A DNA stretch of 60,561 nt, taken from positions 1 to 60,561 of the forward strand of contig RDXX01000055.1 in assembly GCA_004292955.1 (NCBI GenBank), written 5' to 3'. A model generated the notes under the pieces. The model made no database searches. It was not told the DNA's origin and was given only the letters and a program-made list of their open reading frames with translations. Both the position numbers and the translations under genes were made by a program. This document shows positions 16,655 to 25,226 of this stretch, one piece after another. How positions within the stretch are numbered: the stretch's first letter is position 1; each line of letters opens with the position of its first letter. The stretch is from Oscillatoriales cyanobacterium (GTDB lineage: Bacteria; Cyanobacteriota; Cyanobacteriia; Cyanobacteriales; Microcoleaceae).

Positions 16655-17424
16655 AATCGGTCTTTCATCCCGCGCAATCGAGCGAAGGTTTGCACTGAAT
16701 CTTGACTGTTGGCGACTGACTGAAGACTAGGAAAATCCCAGCGCAAAAAGGGGTTTGTGCTTTTCTCGATGCCGATCGATGATGGTATTGTAGGTTGCGA
16801 TCGGCTGCGAGCTTCTTTAACTGCTGCCAAGCGCTGCTGTAACTCAGGATTGTCGGGATCTACACTAATGGCAAATTGCAAGTTTGTCAGCGTGTATTCG
16901 TGGGCGCACCAAACTCTGGTATTGTCGGGCAAGTTTCGCAATTGTTCGAGGGAAGCTAGCATTTGGGCGGGAGTGCCTTCTTTGAGTCTGCCACAGCCTC
17001 CAGCAAACAAAGTGTCTCCACAGAACAATTCGCCCGTTTCCCCTGGGTTGCTGGGCGGGAAATAGTAGGCTATGTGGGCTTTTGTGTGGCCGGGCACGAA
17101 GAAAATTTCGGCGGTTCGATCGCCAAATTCAACGCGATCGCCCTGATGTAAAAATACTTGCTGTCCGGGAATTCTGCCTCGGTCTTCGGCGCCGCCGTAA
17201 ACTGTAATTTGGGGAAAGCGATCGATCAGTTGCTGGTTGCCGCCTACGTGATCGCGATCGTGGTGCGTGTTGAAAATTGCGATTAATTCGGCTTTGAGCG
17301 ATCGCACTTGCTGCAAGACCGGTTCTGCTTGCGCTGGATCGACCACTGCTACTGTATGGCGATCGGGGTCGTACAGCAAGAAAATGTAATTGTCCGACAG
17401 TACCGGAATCCGATAGACCTGCAT
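16651..17424 (-). CDS. gloB: Hydroxyacylglutathione hydrolase (glyoxalase II)
   Basis: Hydrolyses S-lactoylglutathione to D-lactate and glutathione, the second step of methylglyoxal detoxification. The metallo-beta-lactamase metal site is intact: [13 protein letters not shown] supplies the T-H-x-H-x-D-H motif, with later ligands in [20 protein letters not shown] and the His of [12 protein letters not shown]. The C-terminal glutathione-binding region is present (Asn-Pro-Phe-Leu-Arg). I start at the Met at 17424 (257 residues, the usual length), which has AGAGAGG upstream; the open frame extends 40 codons further without homology-like sequence. Confidence 0.95.
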   Translation of the reverse strand: MQVYRIPVLSDNYIFLLYDPDRHTVAVVDPAQAEPVLQQVRSLKAELIAIFNTHHDRDHVGGNQQLIDRFPQITVYGGAEDRGRIPGQQVFLHQGDRVEFGDRTAEIFFVPGHTKAHIAYYFPPSNPGETGELFCGDTLFAGGCGRLKEGTPAQMLASLEQLRNLPDNTRVWCAHEYTLTNLQFAISVDPDNPELQQRLAAVKEARSRSQPTIPSSIGIEKSTNPFLRWDFPSLQSVANSQDSVQTFARLRGMKDRF

Positions 17425-17648
17425 AGAAAACAGCCTCTCTAGAAAAAATATTATACAATTAAAATATTGTGAGCGTGTTCCGAAGGCATAATGCAGAATT
17501 CTATAATCAGCGCATCTATCTTTGGAAGTAAAACTCTGATACATTGTTTCTGCTGTTCCACAAATTGCTTTGCAGTCTGGTACAGACGATTTTTAGGTCG
17601 AGAACTCCCAGCAGCTTTAAATATTCTGACATAAATGCGATCGAATAA

Positions 17649-17852
17649 ATGCGAACATCTCAAAACAAATCCAACTTAACAATTTCTCAAATGGTCGATC
17701 GGATTGTCACGTCTGGCAAAATCTCTCGCCGGGAACATTTAGTTTTGACTTCTACGATCCTATCTGATGATAAAATTTCAGAGGAGGATCGATATCAAAT
17801 CAATCGGATATTTGATTACATCCAAATTGGTCGCCTCAAGTTCATCGATTGA
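17649..17852 (+). CDS. Small conserved cyanobacterial protein of unknown function
   Basis: A 67-residue, mostly helical protein (ISQMVDRIVTSGKISRREHL, then LTSTILSDDKISEEDRYQIN). The composition is protein-like and the pattern of two helix pairs resembles small proteins often seen in filamentous cyanobacteria. It is divergent from gloB. No catalytic motif or membrane segment is visible, and I do not assign a role. Confidence 0.65.
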   Translation: MRTSQNKSNLTISQMVDRIVTSGKISRREHLVLTSTILSDDKISEEDRYQINRIFDYIQIGRLKFID

Positions 17853-17892
17853 GCTGGTAAATTCACAAGATAATCCACAGTTGCAGTTAACG

Positions 17893-18128
17893 CCGATCCC
17901 CCCTAACCCCCCTTAAAAAAGGGGGGGACAAGAGAATTCTCACAGCCTCCTTAAAAATGGGGGGGACAAGAGAATTCTCACAAACCTTAAAAATGAGGGG
18001 ACAAGAGAATTCTCAAAGCCCTCTTAAAAATCGGGGGACAAGAGAATTCTCACAGCCTCCTTAAAAAAGGGGGGGACAAGAGAATTCTCTTTCGTCCCCC
18101 TTCTTAAGGGGGATGCGAGGGGGATCTC
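17893..18128 (+). repeat. Five tandem copies of a ~37-bp repeat flanked by GATCCCCC inverted repeats
   Basis: GGGGACAAGAGAATTCTC recurs five times, with its ACAAGAG core at 17928, 17966, 18001, 18038 and 18076 (spacing 35-38). The units are separated by CCTTAAAAA stretches. The cluster is bounded by GATCCCCCCTAACCCCCCTT on the left and a CCCCCTT...GGGGGATC segment on the right, the typical cyanobacterial GATCCCCC palindrome. Each unit also holds the short palindrome GAGAATTCTC. Confidence 0.85.
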
Positions 18129-18204
18129 CGGGGCATAAACAGGCTTAACCCAACCGTATTGCAATCTCATCGACAGTTACAGCTACAAAACAACCCAGAA
18201 TAAT

Positions 18205-19206
18205 ATGAGTACAGAAAAACCAACAATTTTGGTAACAGGCGGAGCTGGATATATTGGCTCTCACGCAGTATTAGCGCTGAAAAATGCCGGTTACGGTGTA
18301 GTGATTTTAGATAATTTAGTTTACGGCCACCGAGATATAGTAGAGCAGGTTTTGCAAGTAGGGTTAGTAGTTGGTGATACAAACGATCGCGCACTTCTCG
18401 ACAACTTGTTCGCCACCCACAACATTGCAGGGGTAATGCACTTTTCTGCTTACGCTTACGTCGGCGAATCTGTTACCGATCCAGCTAAATATTACCGGAA
18501 CAACGTCATCGGCACGATTACACTTTTGGAAGCGATGATTGCTGCTGGGATTAAGAAATTGGTGTTTTCTTCTACTTGCGCGACTTACGGCGTACCGCAG
18601 AAAATCCCCCTCACCGAAGACCACCCGCAAAATCCGATCAATCCCTACGGTGCTACTAAGTTAATGGTAGAAAGGATCTTGTCAGACTTTGACGCGGCGT
18701 ACAATTTTAAGTCTGTTTGTTTTCGCTATTTTAACGCCGCTGGAGCCGATCCGAACGGGTTGTTAGGAGAAGATCACAAGCCCGAAACTCACCTGATCCC
18801 GTTGGTGTTGTTCGCTGCTTTGGGAAAACGAGATTCGATCGCAATTTTCGGCACCGATTACGATACTCCTGACGGTACTTGCATTCGCGATTACATTCAC
18901 GTTAACGATTTGGCGTCAGCTCACATTTTAGGGCTAGAATATTTGCTAAATGACGGCAAATCAGATTTCTTTAATTTGGGCAACGGTGGCGGGTTTTCGG
19001 TAAAAGAGGTGATTGAAACAGCCCGCCAAGTGACGGGAAAAGAGATTAAGGCTGTGGAGTGCGATCGGCGTCCGGGAGACCCGCCTAGTTTGGTTGGCAG
19101 CAGCAAAAAGGCGATCGAAACCTTGGGTTGGTCTCCAGAATATCCCGACATTAAGGATATTGTAACTCACGCTTGGCAGTGGCACCAAAAACGTCATCAC
19201 CCTTAG
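18205..19206 (+). CDS. galE: UDP-glucose 4-epimerase
   Basis: Interconverts UDP-glucose and UDP-galactose, supplying galactosyl donors to the glycosyltransferases that follow. The N-terminal Rossmann motif TGGAGYIGSH is at residues 11-20. The catalytic SSTCATYG (about 122-129) and YGATK (Y148, K152) are intact. RYFNAAGA and the C-terminal RRPGDPPSLVGSS segment are typical of GalE. Full length at 333 residues. It opens a same-strand glycan cluster, but a GGTGCGC hairpin lies between it and the next gene, so downstream genes may have their own promoter. Confidence 0.95.
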   Translation: MSTEKPTILVTGGAGYIGSHAVLALKNAGYGVVILDNLVYGHRDIVEQVLQVGLVVGDTNDRALLDNLFATHNIAGVMHFSAYAYVGESVTDPAKYYRNNVIGTITLLEAMIAAGIKKLVFSSTCATYGVPQKIPLTEDHPQNPINPYGATKLMVERILSDFDAAYNFKSVCFRYFNAAGADPNGLLGEDHKPETHLIPLVLFAALGKRDSIAIFGTDYDTPDGTCIRDYIHVNDLASAHILGLEYLLNDGKSDFFNLGNGGGFSVKEVIETARQVTGKEIKAVECDRRPGDPPSLVGSSKKAIETLGWSPEYPDIKDIVTHAWQWHQKRHHP

Positions 19207-19213
19207 TCTGTAG

Positions 19214-19230
19214 GGTGCGCGCCGCGCACC
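19214..19230. terminator. Short hairpin after galE
   Basis: GGTGCGC-GCC-GCGCACC forms a 7-bp GC-rich stem with a 3-base loop, starting eight bases after the galE stop. A T-run does not follow at once, so it may be an attenuator or repeat relic instead of a strong terminator. Confidence 0.4.
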
Positions 19231-19253
19231 TTACCTTAACCAAAATAGCGACT

Positions 19254-20177
19254 ATGTTGATAATATCTGCTAAATCGGGACAACTAGGCAACAGACTGCT
19301 GCTTTTTGCCAATTTCATAGCTTGGGCGATCGAGCATAATTGCACTGTCCTCAATCCAGCTTTTGAAGAATATGCAGAATTCTTTGTAGACACGAACAAA
19401 GATTTATTGTGCTGTTATCCTCCTCCATATTTTACCGTATCAGGTAACAGATTTATCAGAAATAAATATTTTAAACTCATCAATAATTTAAGCAATAAAA
19501 ATATCTTTAAAACGCAAGAAATTACCAGAGAAAAGCCGTTTAATTGGATAAATTATCGGGATATTCAAGCAATAAAAAATAGTTCAATTGTTTGTTTTAA
19601 AGGCTGGTTATTTCGAGATGGCTGGTTTGTAGAAGATTTGCCAAAGTTGTATAAGTACGCCGATGAGATTAGATCCTACTTTACACCATTACAACAATAT
19701 AAAATCAATGTAAATAGTTTGATATTGAATGTAAAAAATAACGCAGATACGATCGTTGGAGTTCACATCCGTCAAGGGGATTATGCTCAGCACCAAAAGG
19801 GGAGATACTTTTACACAACTGAGCAATACTTAGAAGTGATGAATTCAATAGTCAAACTATTTGAAGGTAACAAAATCAAGTTTTTGATTTGCTCTAATAT
19901 TCAGCAAAATCCTAAGTTATTTGATGATTTTAACTGCGTTTTTGCTAACGGTCATTTAATCGAAGATATCTATGCTTTGGCTGAGTGCGACTATATTGTC
20001 GGGCCGCCTAGTAGTTATACTATGTGGGCTTCTTTTTATGGCGAAAAACCTCTTTATATGCTCAAAAATATCAATAAAGTAATTAACTTGAAAGATTTTG
20101 TGCATTTTTATGAATGGGAAGGAATTTTTAATTATCGAGATAACTGGAACGAGAGTTTTTGGGAGTGGACGCACTAA
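19254..20177 (+). CDS. Fucosyltransferase-like glycosyltransferase (GT11-like)
   Basis: The central motif VGVHIRQGDYAQHQKGRYF, near residue 172 of the 307-residue protein, is the HxRxGDY signature of alpha-1,2-fucosyltransferases and related GDP-fucose enzymes. The C-terminal motif DYIVGPPSSYTMWASFYGEKPLYML resembles the FILGPSTFSxWA element of the same fold. The N-terminus (SAKSGQLGNRLLLFANFIAW) matches the GxLGNQLF start of GT11. The ATG at 19254 begins exactly at this motif. The stop overlaps the next start (TAATG), so the two are translationally coupled. Acceptor and linkage are unknown. Confidence 0.75.
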   Translation: MLIISAKSGQLGNRLLLFANFIAWAIEHNCTVLNPAFEEYAEFFVDTNKDLLCCYPPPYFTVSGNRFIRNKYFKLINNLSNKNIFKTQEITREKPFNWINYRDIQAIKNSSIVCFKGWLFRDGWFVEDLPKLYKYADEIRSYFTPLQQYKINVNSLILNVKNNADTIVGVHIRQGDYAQHQKGRYFYTTEQYLEVMNSIVKLFEGNKIKFLICSNIQQNPKLFDDFNCVFANGHLIEDIYALAECDYIVGPPSSYTMWASFYGEKPLYMLKNINKVINLKDFVHFYEWEGIFNYRDNWNESFWEWTH

Positions 20178-21004
20178 TGAAACTAGCAACTAAGGGATTT
20201 ATCACTATTTTAACAGGTCTTTACTCTTTCCAAGATTGCGTTCATTTTCTGGCGTCCGTCAGGAAATTTCACCAGGAACCAATTATTATTTTAATAGATA
20301 GAGTACCTCGAATTTTATATCCTTTACTTCAGGTGTTTGGAAATGTCATATTGCAAAGAGCACCCTCTCACGAAAATCCTGTTTTAGCGTCGCGCCAAGC
20401 CAAGCTGTCTTTGTACGGGGAATCTCTGTTTGAGAAAACTATTTATATGGATTGCGATATTTGTTTGCTGTCGCCAATAGATGAGGTTTTCGGCTATCTT
20501 GATGAGGTAGATTTGTTGGTGACAGAAGATGTGCAGCCTGCGATTGCGAAAGCGAGCAATTTATTAAGAGTCAAGCAAGATATTCTGTCAACTTTGCAGT
20601 CTGTGGGATTGCCACTAAACAAAAATACCATTCAATACAATGGCGGATTTATTGCTTTTACGAAAAGCAGTACAAATCAGGAATTGTTCGCGGAATTTAA
20701 GAAATATTTCGAGATAGTAGTGGCGCATCAAAATGTGCTACTTTTGAAAGACCAGGGTGCTTTTGCTGCTGCTATTGAATCTGTGAAACCGCAAATGAGA
20801 ACATTGTCCCCTGTGTACAACTATTTGGATAAGTGGAAAGATGCTTATGCGATCGACAAACCGATAAAAGTCATGCACTGCACCTACCCCTACCGCCCGC
20901 AGTACGCAAAGAACGTCACGCGATCGCTTTTTACTCGAATAGTCGATCGCACCGCTAAAATATTTTTACCAAATCAAATTAACAATCCCTGGCGCTTAAA
21001 ATAA
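20177..21004 (+). CDS. Putative glycosyltransferase with DxD motif (GT8-like fold)
   Basis: A 275-residue protein. KTIYMDCDICLLSPIDEVF contains the DxD motif that binds the nucleotide-sugar metal in GT-A enzymes, and IQYNGGFIAFTKSS resembles the substrate loop of GT8-like proteins. A late HCTYPYRPQ segment could supply the metal His. The start overlaps the previous stop by one base (TAATG), which argues for translation from ATG at 20177 and not the upstream GTG. Likely involved in the same surface glycan; donor sugar unknown. Confidence 0.65.
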   Translation: MKLATKGFITILTGLYSFQDCVHFLASVRKFHQEPIIILIDRVPRILYPLLQVFGNVILQRAPSHENPVLASRQAKLSLYGESLFEKTIYMDCDICLLSPIDEVFGYLDEVDLLVTEDVQPAIAKASNLLRVKQDILSTLQSVGLPLNKNTIQYNGGFIAFTKSSTNQELFAEFKKYFEIVVAHQNVLLLKDQGAFAAAIESVKPQMRTLSPVYNYLDKWKDAYAIDKPIKVMHCTYPYRPQYAKNVTRSLFTRIVDRTAKIFLPNQINNPWRLK

Positions 21005-21030
21005 ACTTGACCAACTTACTACTCTAGGCC

Positions 21031-21828
21031 GTGCAACATTATACCAAAGAATTATATCAATACTTACAAACAACCTCCTACGAATCAGCCACAGAAATTA
21101 TCCCTATCCTTTGGGAATTCGTGCAGCCCAAACGAGTAATTGATGTCGGTTGCGGTACGGGGACTTGGCTGTCCGCATTCCAAGAATTCGGCGTTGAAGA
21201 TTTTTTAGGAATAGACGGTGATTGGGTAGATATCAAAATGCTAGAAATCCCTGAAAACAAGTTTTTAGCATTAGATTTAACCCAACCTTTGCGCGTCCAA
21301 CAACAATTTGATTTAGTTGTTTCTCTAGAAGTAGCAGAACACTTGCCCCCAGAGTGTGCCCGAGTATTTATCGAGTCTTTAGTGAAGCTTGGCCCAGTGA
21401 TTTTATTCTCTGCCGCAGTACCATTTCAAGGGGGAACAAATCACGTTAACGAACAGTGGCCAGACTATTGGGCGAAACTCTTTCAAGAGCAAGGATATGT
21501 GGCGATTGACTGCATGAGACATAAAATATGGCAAAATGAGCGAGTTAAATGGTACTACGCCCAGAATATACTTATATTTGCGAATCGGGAATATTTAACA
21601 ACAAATCCAGTCTTGCAAAAAGAGGCAGCGAGAACTAACATTTTTCAGCTTTCCTTAATTCATCCGCAGCTTTACTTGCGAACGGCATCAGCAGCTACCA
21701 AATTAAGACAAGAAATCAAAGATATTTTAGCCTTAAAAGATCCAAGGATTTCACTGAAAAAAATATTTTTTGCTTTGCTACCCTTGACAAAAGATCGTTT
21801 AAGCAGGAAAATAAAGCAACTTTTTTAA
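21031..21828 (+). CDS. Class I SAM-dependent methyltransferase
   Basis: A 265-residue protein with the SAM-binding motif VIDVGCGTGTWLSAF at about residues 37-51, the acidic strand-2 residue in FLGIDGDWVD and a motif III-like LVVSLEVAEHLPPE. This resembles sugar or small-molecule methyltransferases in polysaccharide clusters. The start is GTG at 21031. The region after residue 195 is extra to the Rossmann core and basic. It probably methylates a sugar or glycan terminus. Confidence 0.8.
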   Translation: MQHYTKELYQYLQTTSYESATEIIPILWEFVQPKRVIDVGCGTGTWLSAFQEFGVEDFLGIDGDWVDIKMLEIPENKFLALDLTQPLRVQQQFDLVVSLEVAEHLPPECARVFIESLVKLGPVILFSAAVPFQGGTNHVNEQWPDYWAKLFQEQGYVAIDCMRHKIWQNERVKWYYAQNILIFANREYLTTNPVLQKEAARTNIFQLSLIHPQLYLRTASAATKLRQEIKDILALKDPRISLKKIFFALLPLTKDRLSRKIKQLF

Positions 21829-21842
21829 TAAAAAATTACCAA

Positions 21843-23000
21843 GTGAAAGTTTCATTAGTGGTGAGCGATTTGTCTGGAGGAGGTGCAATTCGTGCTTTTC
21901 TACTAGCTCAAGTCCTAATCGAGCTTAAATGTGATGTAGAAGTTGTGGGATTTCAGTTTGGTAAGGAATTGTATGCTATTCCTCCGACAGGCATCCCCGT
22001 ATGTGCGATACCGGGGAAAAACTATCCAGGGTTTTTGATGGATGTTCAAAAATTATTGAAAAAAATCGATGGGGATATTATTTATGCAGTGAAACCTAAG
22101 CCTACAAGTTTTGGTTTATCGCTGCTCAAAAAACTCGATACTCGCCGCCCTCTCATTTTAGACATTGATGACTGGGAACTTAGCTGGTTCGGCGGTGACG
22201 AATGGAAATATCGCCCTTCTTTTAAGCAACTTTATCGAGATATTTTTAAACACAATGGTCAATTGCGAGAACCGGATCATCCGCTATATGTCAAGTGGAT
22301 GGAAGGTTTAGTTTCCCGTGCTGATGCTGTCACCGTTGATACAGAGTTTTTAAAACAGCGTTTTGGTGGTGTATATTTGCCTAATGGTAAGGATACTGAA
22401 ATGTTTGACCCTGTTAAATACAATCCTGAATTGAGCAGAGAGCGTTACGGCTTGTCGGGCTATAGAGTTCTGATGTTTCCCGGGGCGCCGCGTGCTCACA
22501 AAGGTGTTGAGGATGTTTTGATGGCCCTCGAACAGTTAAATGAGCCCGATTTAAAATTAGCGATCGTCGGCGGAAGTCCTTATGATGATTATGATGATAG
22601 ACTTATGCAACAATGGGGTCGTTGGGTTGTTAAACTGCCAAAATTTCCTGTGGAAACGATGCCGGAAGTTGTAGCGGCTGCTCACGTTGTCGTTGTTCCT
22701 CAGCGAGACACTCTGACAGCGGTGGCTCAGTTTCCGCTCAAGCTGACAGATGGCATGGCAATGGCTAAGCCTGTTTTGTCTACGCGCGTGGGAGATATTC
22801 CTACAATTTTAGGCGGAACTGGTTATTTAGTCGAACCTAGTTCTCCCGATCAAATTTCCCAAAAAATTAAATGGATATTTCAAAATTTTACAGCCGCCAA
22901 TTTCCAAGGAATGAAAGCTCGGGAAAGATGCGTGAAAAAATATAGTATTCAAGCAATGGCACCGATACTTTCAGATATAATTGCAGGTAGCTATAGGTGA
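21843..23000 (+). CDS. Glycosyltransferase family 4
   Basis: A 385-residue GT-B enzyme. The N-terminal domain starts with KVSLVVSDLSGGGAIRAFLLA, including the glycine-rich acceptor loop. The C-terminal GT4 domain holds VLMFPGAPRAHKGVEDVLMAL, LAIVGG and a diverged nucleotide-sugar motif in PLKLTDGMAMAKPVLSTRVGDIP. In the usual EX7E motif the first Glu is replaced in this stretch, as in some family members. GTG start 14 bases after the methyltransferase stop, so clearly the same transcription unit. Confidence 0.85.
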   Translation: MKVSLVVSDLSGGGAIRAFLLAQVLIELKCDVEVVGFQFGKELYAIPPTGIPVCAIPGKNYPGFLMDVQKLLKKIDGDIIYAVKPKPTSFGLSLLKKLDTRRPLILDIDDWELSWFGGDEWKYRPSFKQLYRDIFKHNGQLREPDHPLYVKWMEGLVSRADAVTVDTEFLKQRFGGVYLPNGKDTEMFDPVKYNPELSRERYGLSGYRVLMFPGAPRAHKGVEDVLMALEQLNEPDLKLAIVGGSPYDDYDDRLMQQWGRWVVKLPKFPVETMPEVVAAAHVVVVPQRDTLTAVAQFPLKLTDGMAMAKPVLSTRVGDIPTILGGTGYLVEPSSPDQISQKIKWIFQNFTAANFQGMKARERCVKKYSIQAMAPILSDIIAGSYR

Positions 23001-23086
23001 AATTGAAGCGACTGAATGGAGGAAGAAAAACTGGCTGTAATTAAAGAATATTTTGAGATGCCGTACTGTTTAGCTGGGAATGCTTC

Positions 23087-25087
23087 ATGTCTGCCAATAA
23101 GCTACTCCTAAAATTTGCGAGACGATATCCGGGCAGGATTGTGTTAACTGTGATGCTGGGCTTTGCTGGGGCTTTATTCAGCGGTATCAGCACTACTCTG
23201 ATTGTACCAGTGCTTTTAATTTTTTTGGGGGAAGCTATCGAGCTGCGCGGCGCTCCACCTCTCATTAAAAGTTTGATGTATCCCTTTGAGGGAATGCCGG
23301 AAAATCAGCGTTTAATGTTGATGACCGGGGCGATTGTTCTGGCAATTATATTAAAAAATCTTGCTAGCTATATTAATACTTTAGTCGCCACTTCTCTGAC
23401 GCGCTCTCTGACTTTTGATTTGCGAGAAGCAGGTTTGCGGTTGTTGTTAGAAGTAGATTTAGATTTTTATTCTAAAACTAAAGTCGGGGATTTGATTAAT
23501 AGATTGGGCGGAGAGATTGGCCGGACTGCGAGTGCAGTTGGTACGGCAATTGGAATGTTTACTACCTCAGTCACTGTTTTGGTGTTTCTGGGTTTGCTGC
23601 TTTCTATATCGTGGAAGTTGACGTTGACATCTACGCTTTTGTTGGGATTGGTTGCTTGCACAAATCAATATATTATTAACCGTTCTAAGCATTTTGGTCT
23701 CGTGCTTTCTGAAATGTCGAAAGATTATTCGGTGAGGGTGCTGGAAACCATGACTGGGATTCGGCTAGTTAAGTCAACGGGTAACGAAGAAAGGGAGTAT
23801 CAGCGGATTAAGCATTTAATTCAAAGGCGAGAACACGCGGATTTTCAGGCTCAGGTAAATTATGCGGCGATTGCCCCAATTAACGAAGTTGTTAATTTGA
23901 TCGTGATAATTTTGATTGTATTTATCGGTCGTACAATATTTGCTAATGAAATTGAGTCTATTTCAACTGTTCTGCTGACCTATTTATTGGTACTTTTTAG
24001 GTTAATTCCTTTGATTTCTCAGTTGAATAGCGGGCGGAGTCAATTTGCTAATACGTCAGCTAGCGTAGAAGTAGTTGATGATTTTTTGAGCTGCGATGAG
24101 AAGCCTTTTATGCTGAACGGTTCTGTGCCATACACTCATTTGCGATCGGGAATTAGTTTTAATAAAATATCTTTTAGTTATCCGAATCACAAAAATTTAG
24201 TTCTTCAAGGAATTGATTTATTTCTACCTTACGGCACTACTTTGGCTTTGGTAGGAACTTCGGGTTCTGGGAAGTCAACTTTGGCAGATTTACTGCCGAG
24301 ATTTTACGATCCTACTGAAGGTAGTATCTCGATAGATGGTAGAGATTTGCGCGAATTTGAGCTAAAAAGTCTCAGAAAGGCGATGGGTATTGTTAGCCAA
24401 GATACGTTTTTGTTTAATGCTTCGGTGCGCGAAAATATTGCTTACGCTAGGCCCGATGCGACGGAGGCTGAAATTGTGGAAGCGGCGCAGGGGGCGAATG
24501 CTTATGAGTTTATTGAACGGTTGTCGGAGGGGTTGGATACTCAAATTGGCGATCGCGGTGTGATATTATCGGGAGGGCAGCGTCAGAGGATTTCGATTGC
24601 TAGAGCTTTGCTGCAAAACCCGGAAATCTTGATTTTAGATGAGGCAACGAGTTCGCTGGATACGGTTTCGGAAAGATACGTGCAATCGGCGATCGAGAAA
24701 CTGAGTTGCGATCGCACAACCTTAGTCATCGCCCACCGCCTCTCCACAGTCCAAAAAGCCGACAAAATCGCCGTGATCGATCGCGGACAAGTCGTAGAAA
24801 TCGGTTCTCACGAAGAATTGCTAGCCAAAGGAGGTTACTACACTCGCTTGTATTCAATGCAATTTGCGGAAGAAACCGCCCGCGATGAAGCTTTGATTAG
24901 AGGTTCTTACGAAATTCGCACTCGCCTGACTCCGATGATAGCTTACCTGAAGTTGCTAGTAGATGAAATGGTTGATTCTCCCGAAGAAAGAGATGAGTTA
25001 ATCAGAGAATCATATCACTCGGCTGCTAATATTTTCAAAACTTTGGAATTTATAGAAAATACTATTAAACGTCAAGCAACAAAATAG
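23087..25087 (+). CDS. MsbA-like ABC exporter with histidine-kinase-like C-terminal tail
   Basis: A 666-residue fused permease-ATPase, likely exporting a lipid-linked glycan or other product of this cluster. Six transmembrane helices occupy about 15-320. The ATPase domain has Walker A GTSGSGKST (about 388-396), signature LSGGQRQR (about 494) and Walker B ILILDEATS (about 516), all intact. Family members end near residue 600; this one continues with about 60 helical residues. That tail contains GSYEIRTRLTPMIAYLKLLV (from 606), strikingly like the H-box of HisKA domains (SHEIRTPLT) but with Tyr608 in place of His and Arg613 in place of Pro. Confidence 0.9.
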   Translation: MSANKLLLKFARRYPGRIVLTVMLGFAGALFSGISTTLIVPVLLIFLGEAIELRGAPPLIKSLMYPFEGMPENQRLMLMTGAIVLAIILKNLASYINTLVATSLTRSLTFDLREAGLRLLLEVDLDFYSKTKVGDLINRLGGEIGRTASAVGTAIGMFTTSVTVLVFLGLLLSISWKLTLTSTLLLGLVACTNQYIINRSKHFGLVLSEMSKDYSVRVLETMTGIRLVKSTGNEEREYQRIKHLIQRREHADFQAQVNYAAIAPINEVVNLIVIILIVFIGRTIFANEIESISTVLLTYLLVLFRLIPLISQLNSGRSQFANTSASVEVVDDFLSCDEKPFMLNGSVPYTHLRSGISFNKISFSYPNHKNLVLQGIDLFLPYGTTLALVGTSGSGKSTLADLLPRFYDPTEGSISIDGRDLREFELKSLRKAMGIVSQDTFLFNASVRENIAYARPDATEAEIVEAAQGANAYEFIERLSEGLDTQIGDRGVILSGGQRQRISIARALLQNPEILILDEATSSLDTVSERYVQSAIEKLSCDRTTLVIAHRLSTVQKADKIAVIDRGQVVEIGSHEELLAKGGYYTRLYSMQFAEETARDEALIRGSYEIRTRLTPMIAYLKLLVDEMVDSPEERDELIRESYHSAANIFKTLEFIENTIKRQATK

Positions 25088-25122
25088 TTATTGGTTATTA
25101 GTTATTTGTTATTAGAATAGTA

Positions 25123-25169
25123 GTGCGAGCGTCTCGCTCGCGATCCAGCCGCGAGGGAGACGCTCGCAC
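25123..25169. repeat. Long GC-rich hairpin after the ABC exporter
   Basis: GTGCGAGCGTCTCGCTCGCG at 25123-25142 pairs with 25150-25169 with one mismatch around a 7-base loop. It is an interspersed-type palindrome and could also act as a terminator. Confidence 0.7.
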
Positions 25170-25180
25170 TGAATCCAGTT

Positions 25181-25224
25181 TACCAATATACCAATTACCA
25201 ATTACCAATTACCATTACCAATTC
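25181..25224 (+). repeat. Imperfect heptanucleotide repeat (ACCAATT)n
   Basis: About five units with small interruptions, ending two bases before the ATG at 25227. Confidence 0.8.
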
Positions 25225-25226
25225 CA

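Noticed and set aside
17451..17663. 70-codon minus-strand frame upstream of gloB
   Set aside because: Composition not clearly protein-like, overlaps the start of the 67-residue gene on the other strand, and covers the probable gloB promoter.
17893..18128. Possible CRISPR array
   Set aside because: Units are 35-38 bp apart but the whole unit is conserved; there are no unique spacers and no cas genes.
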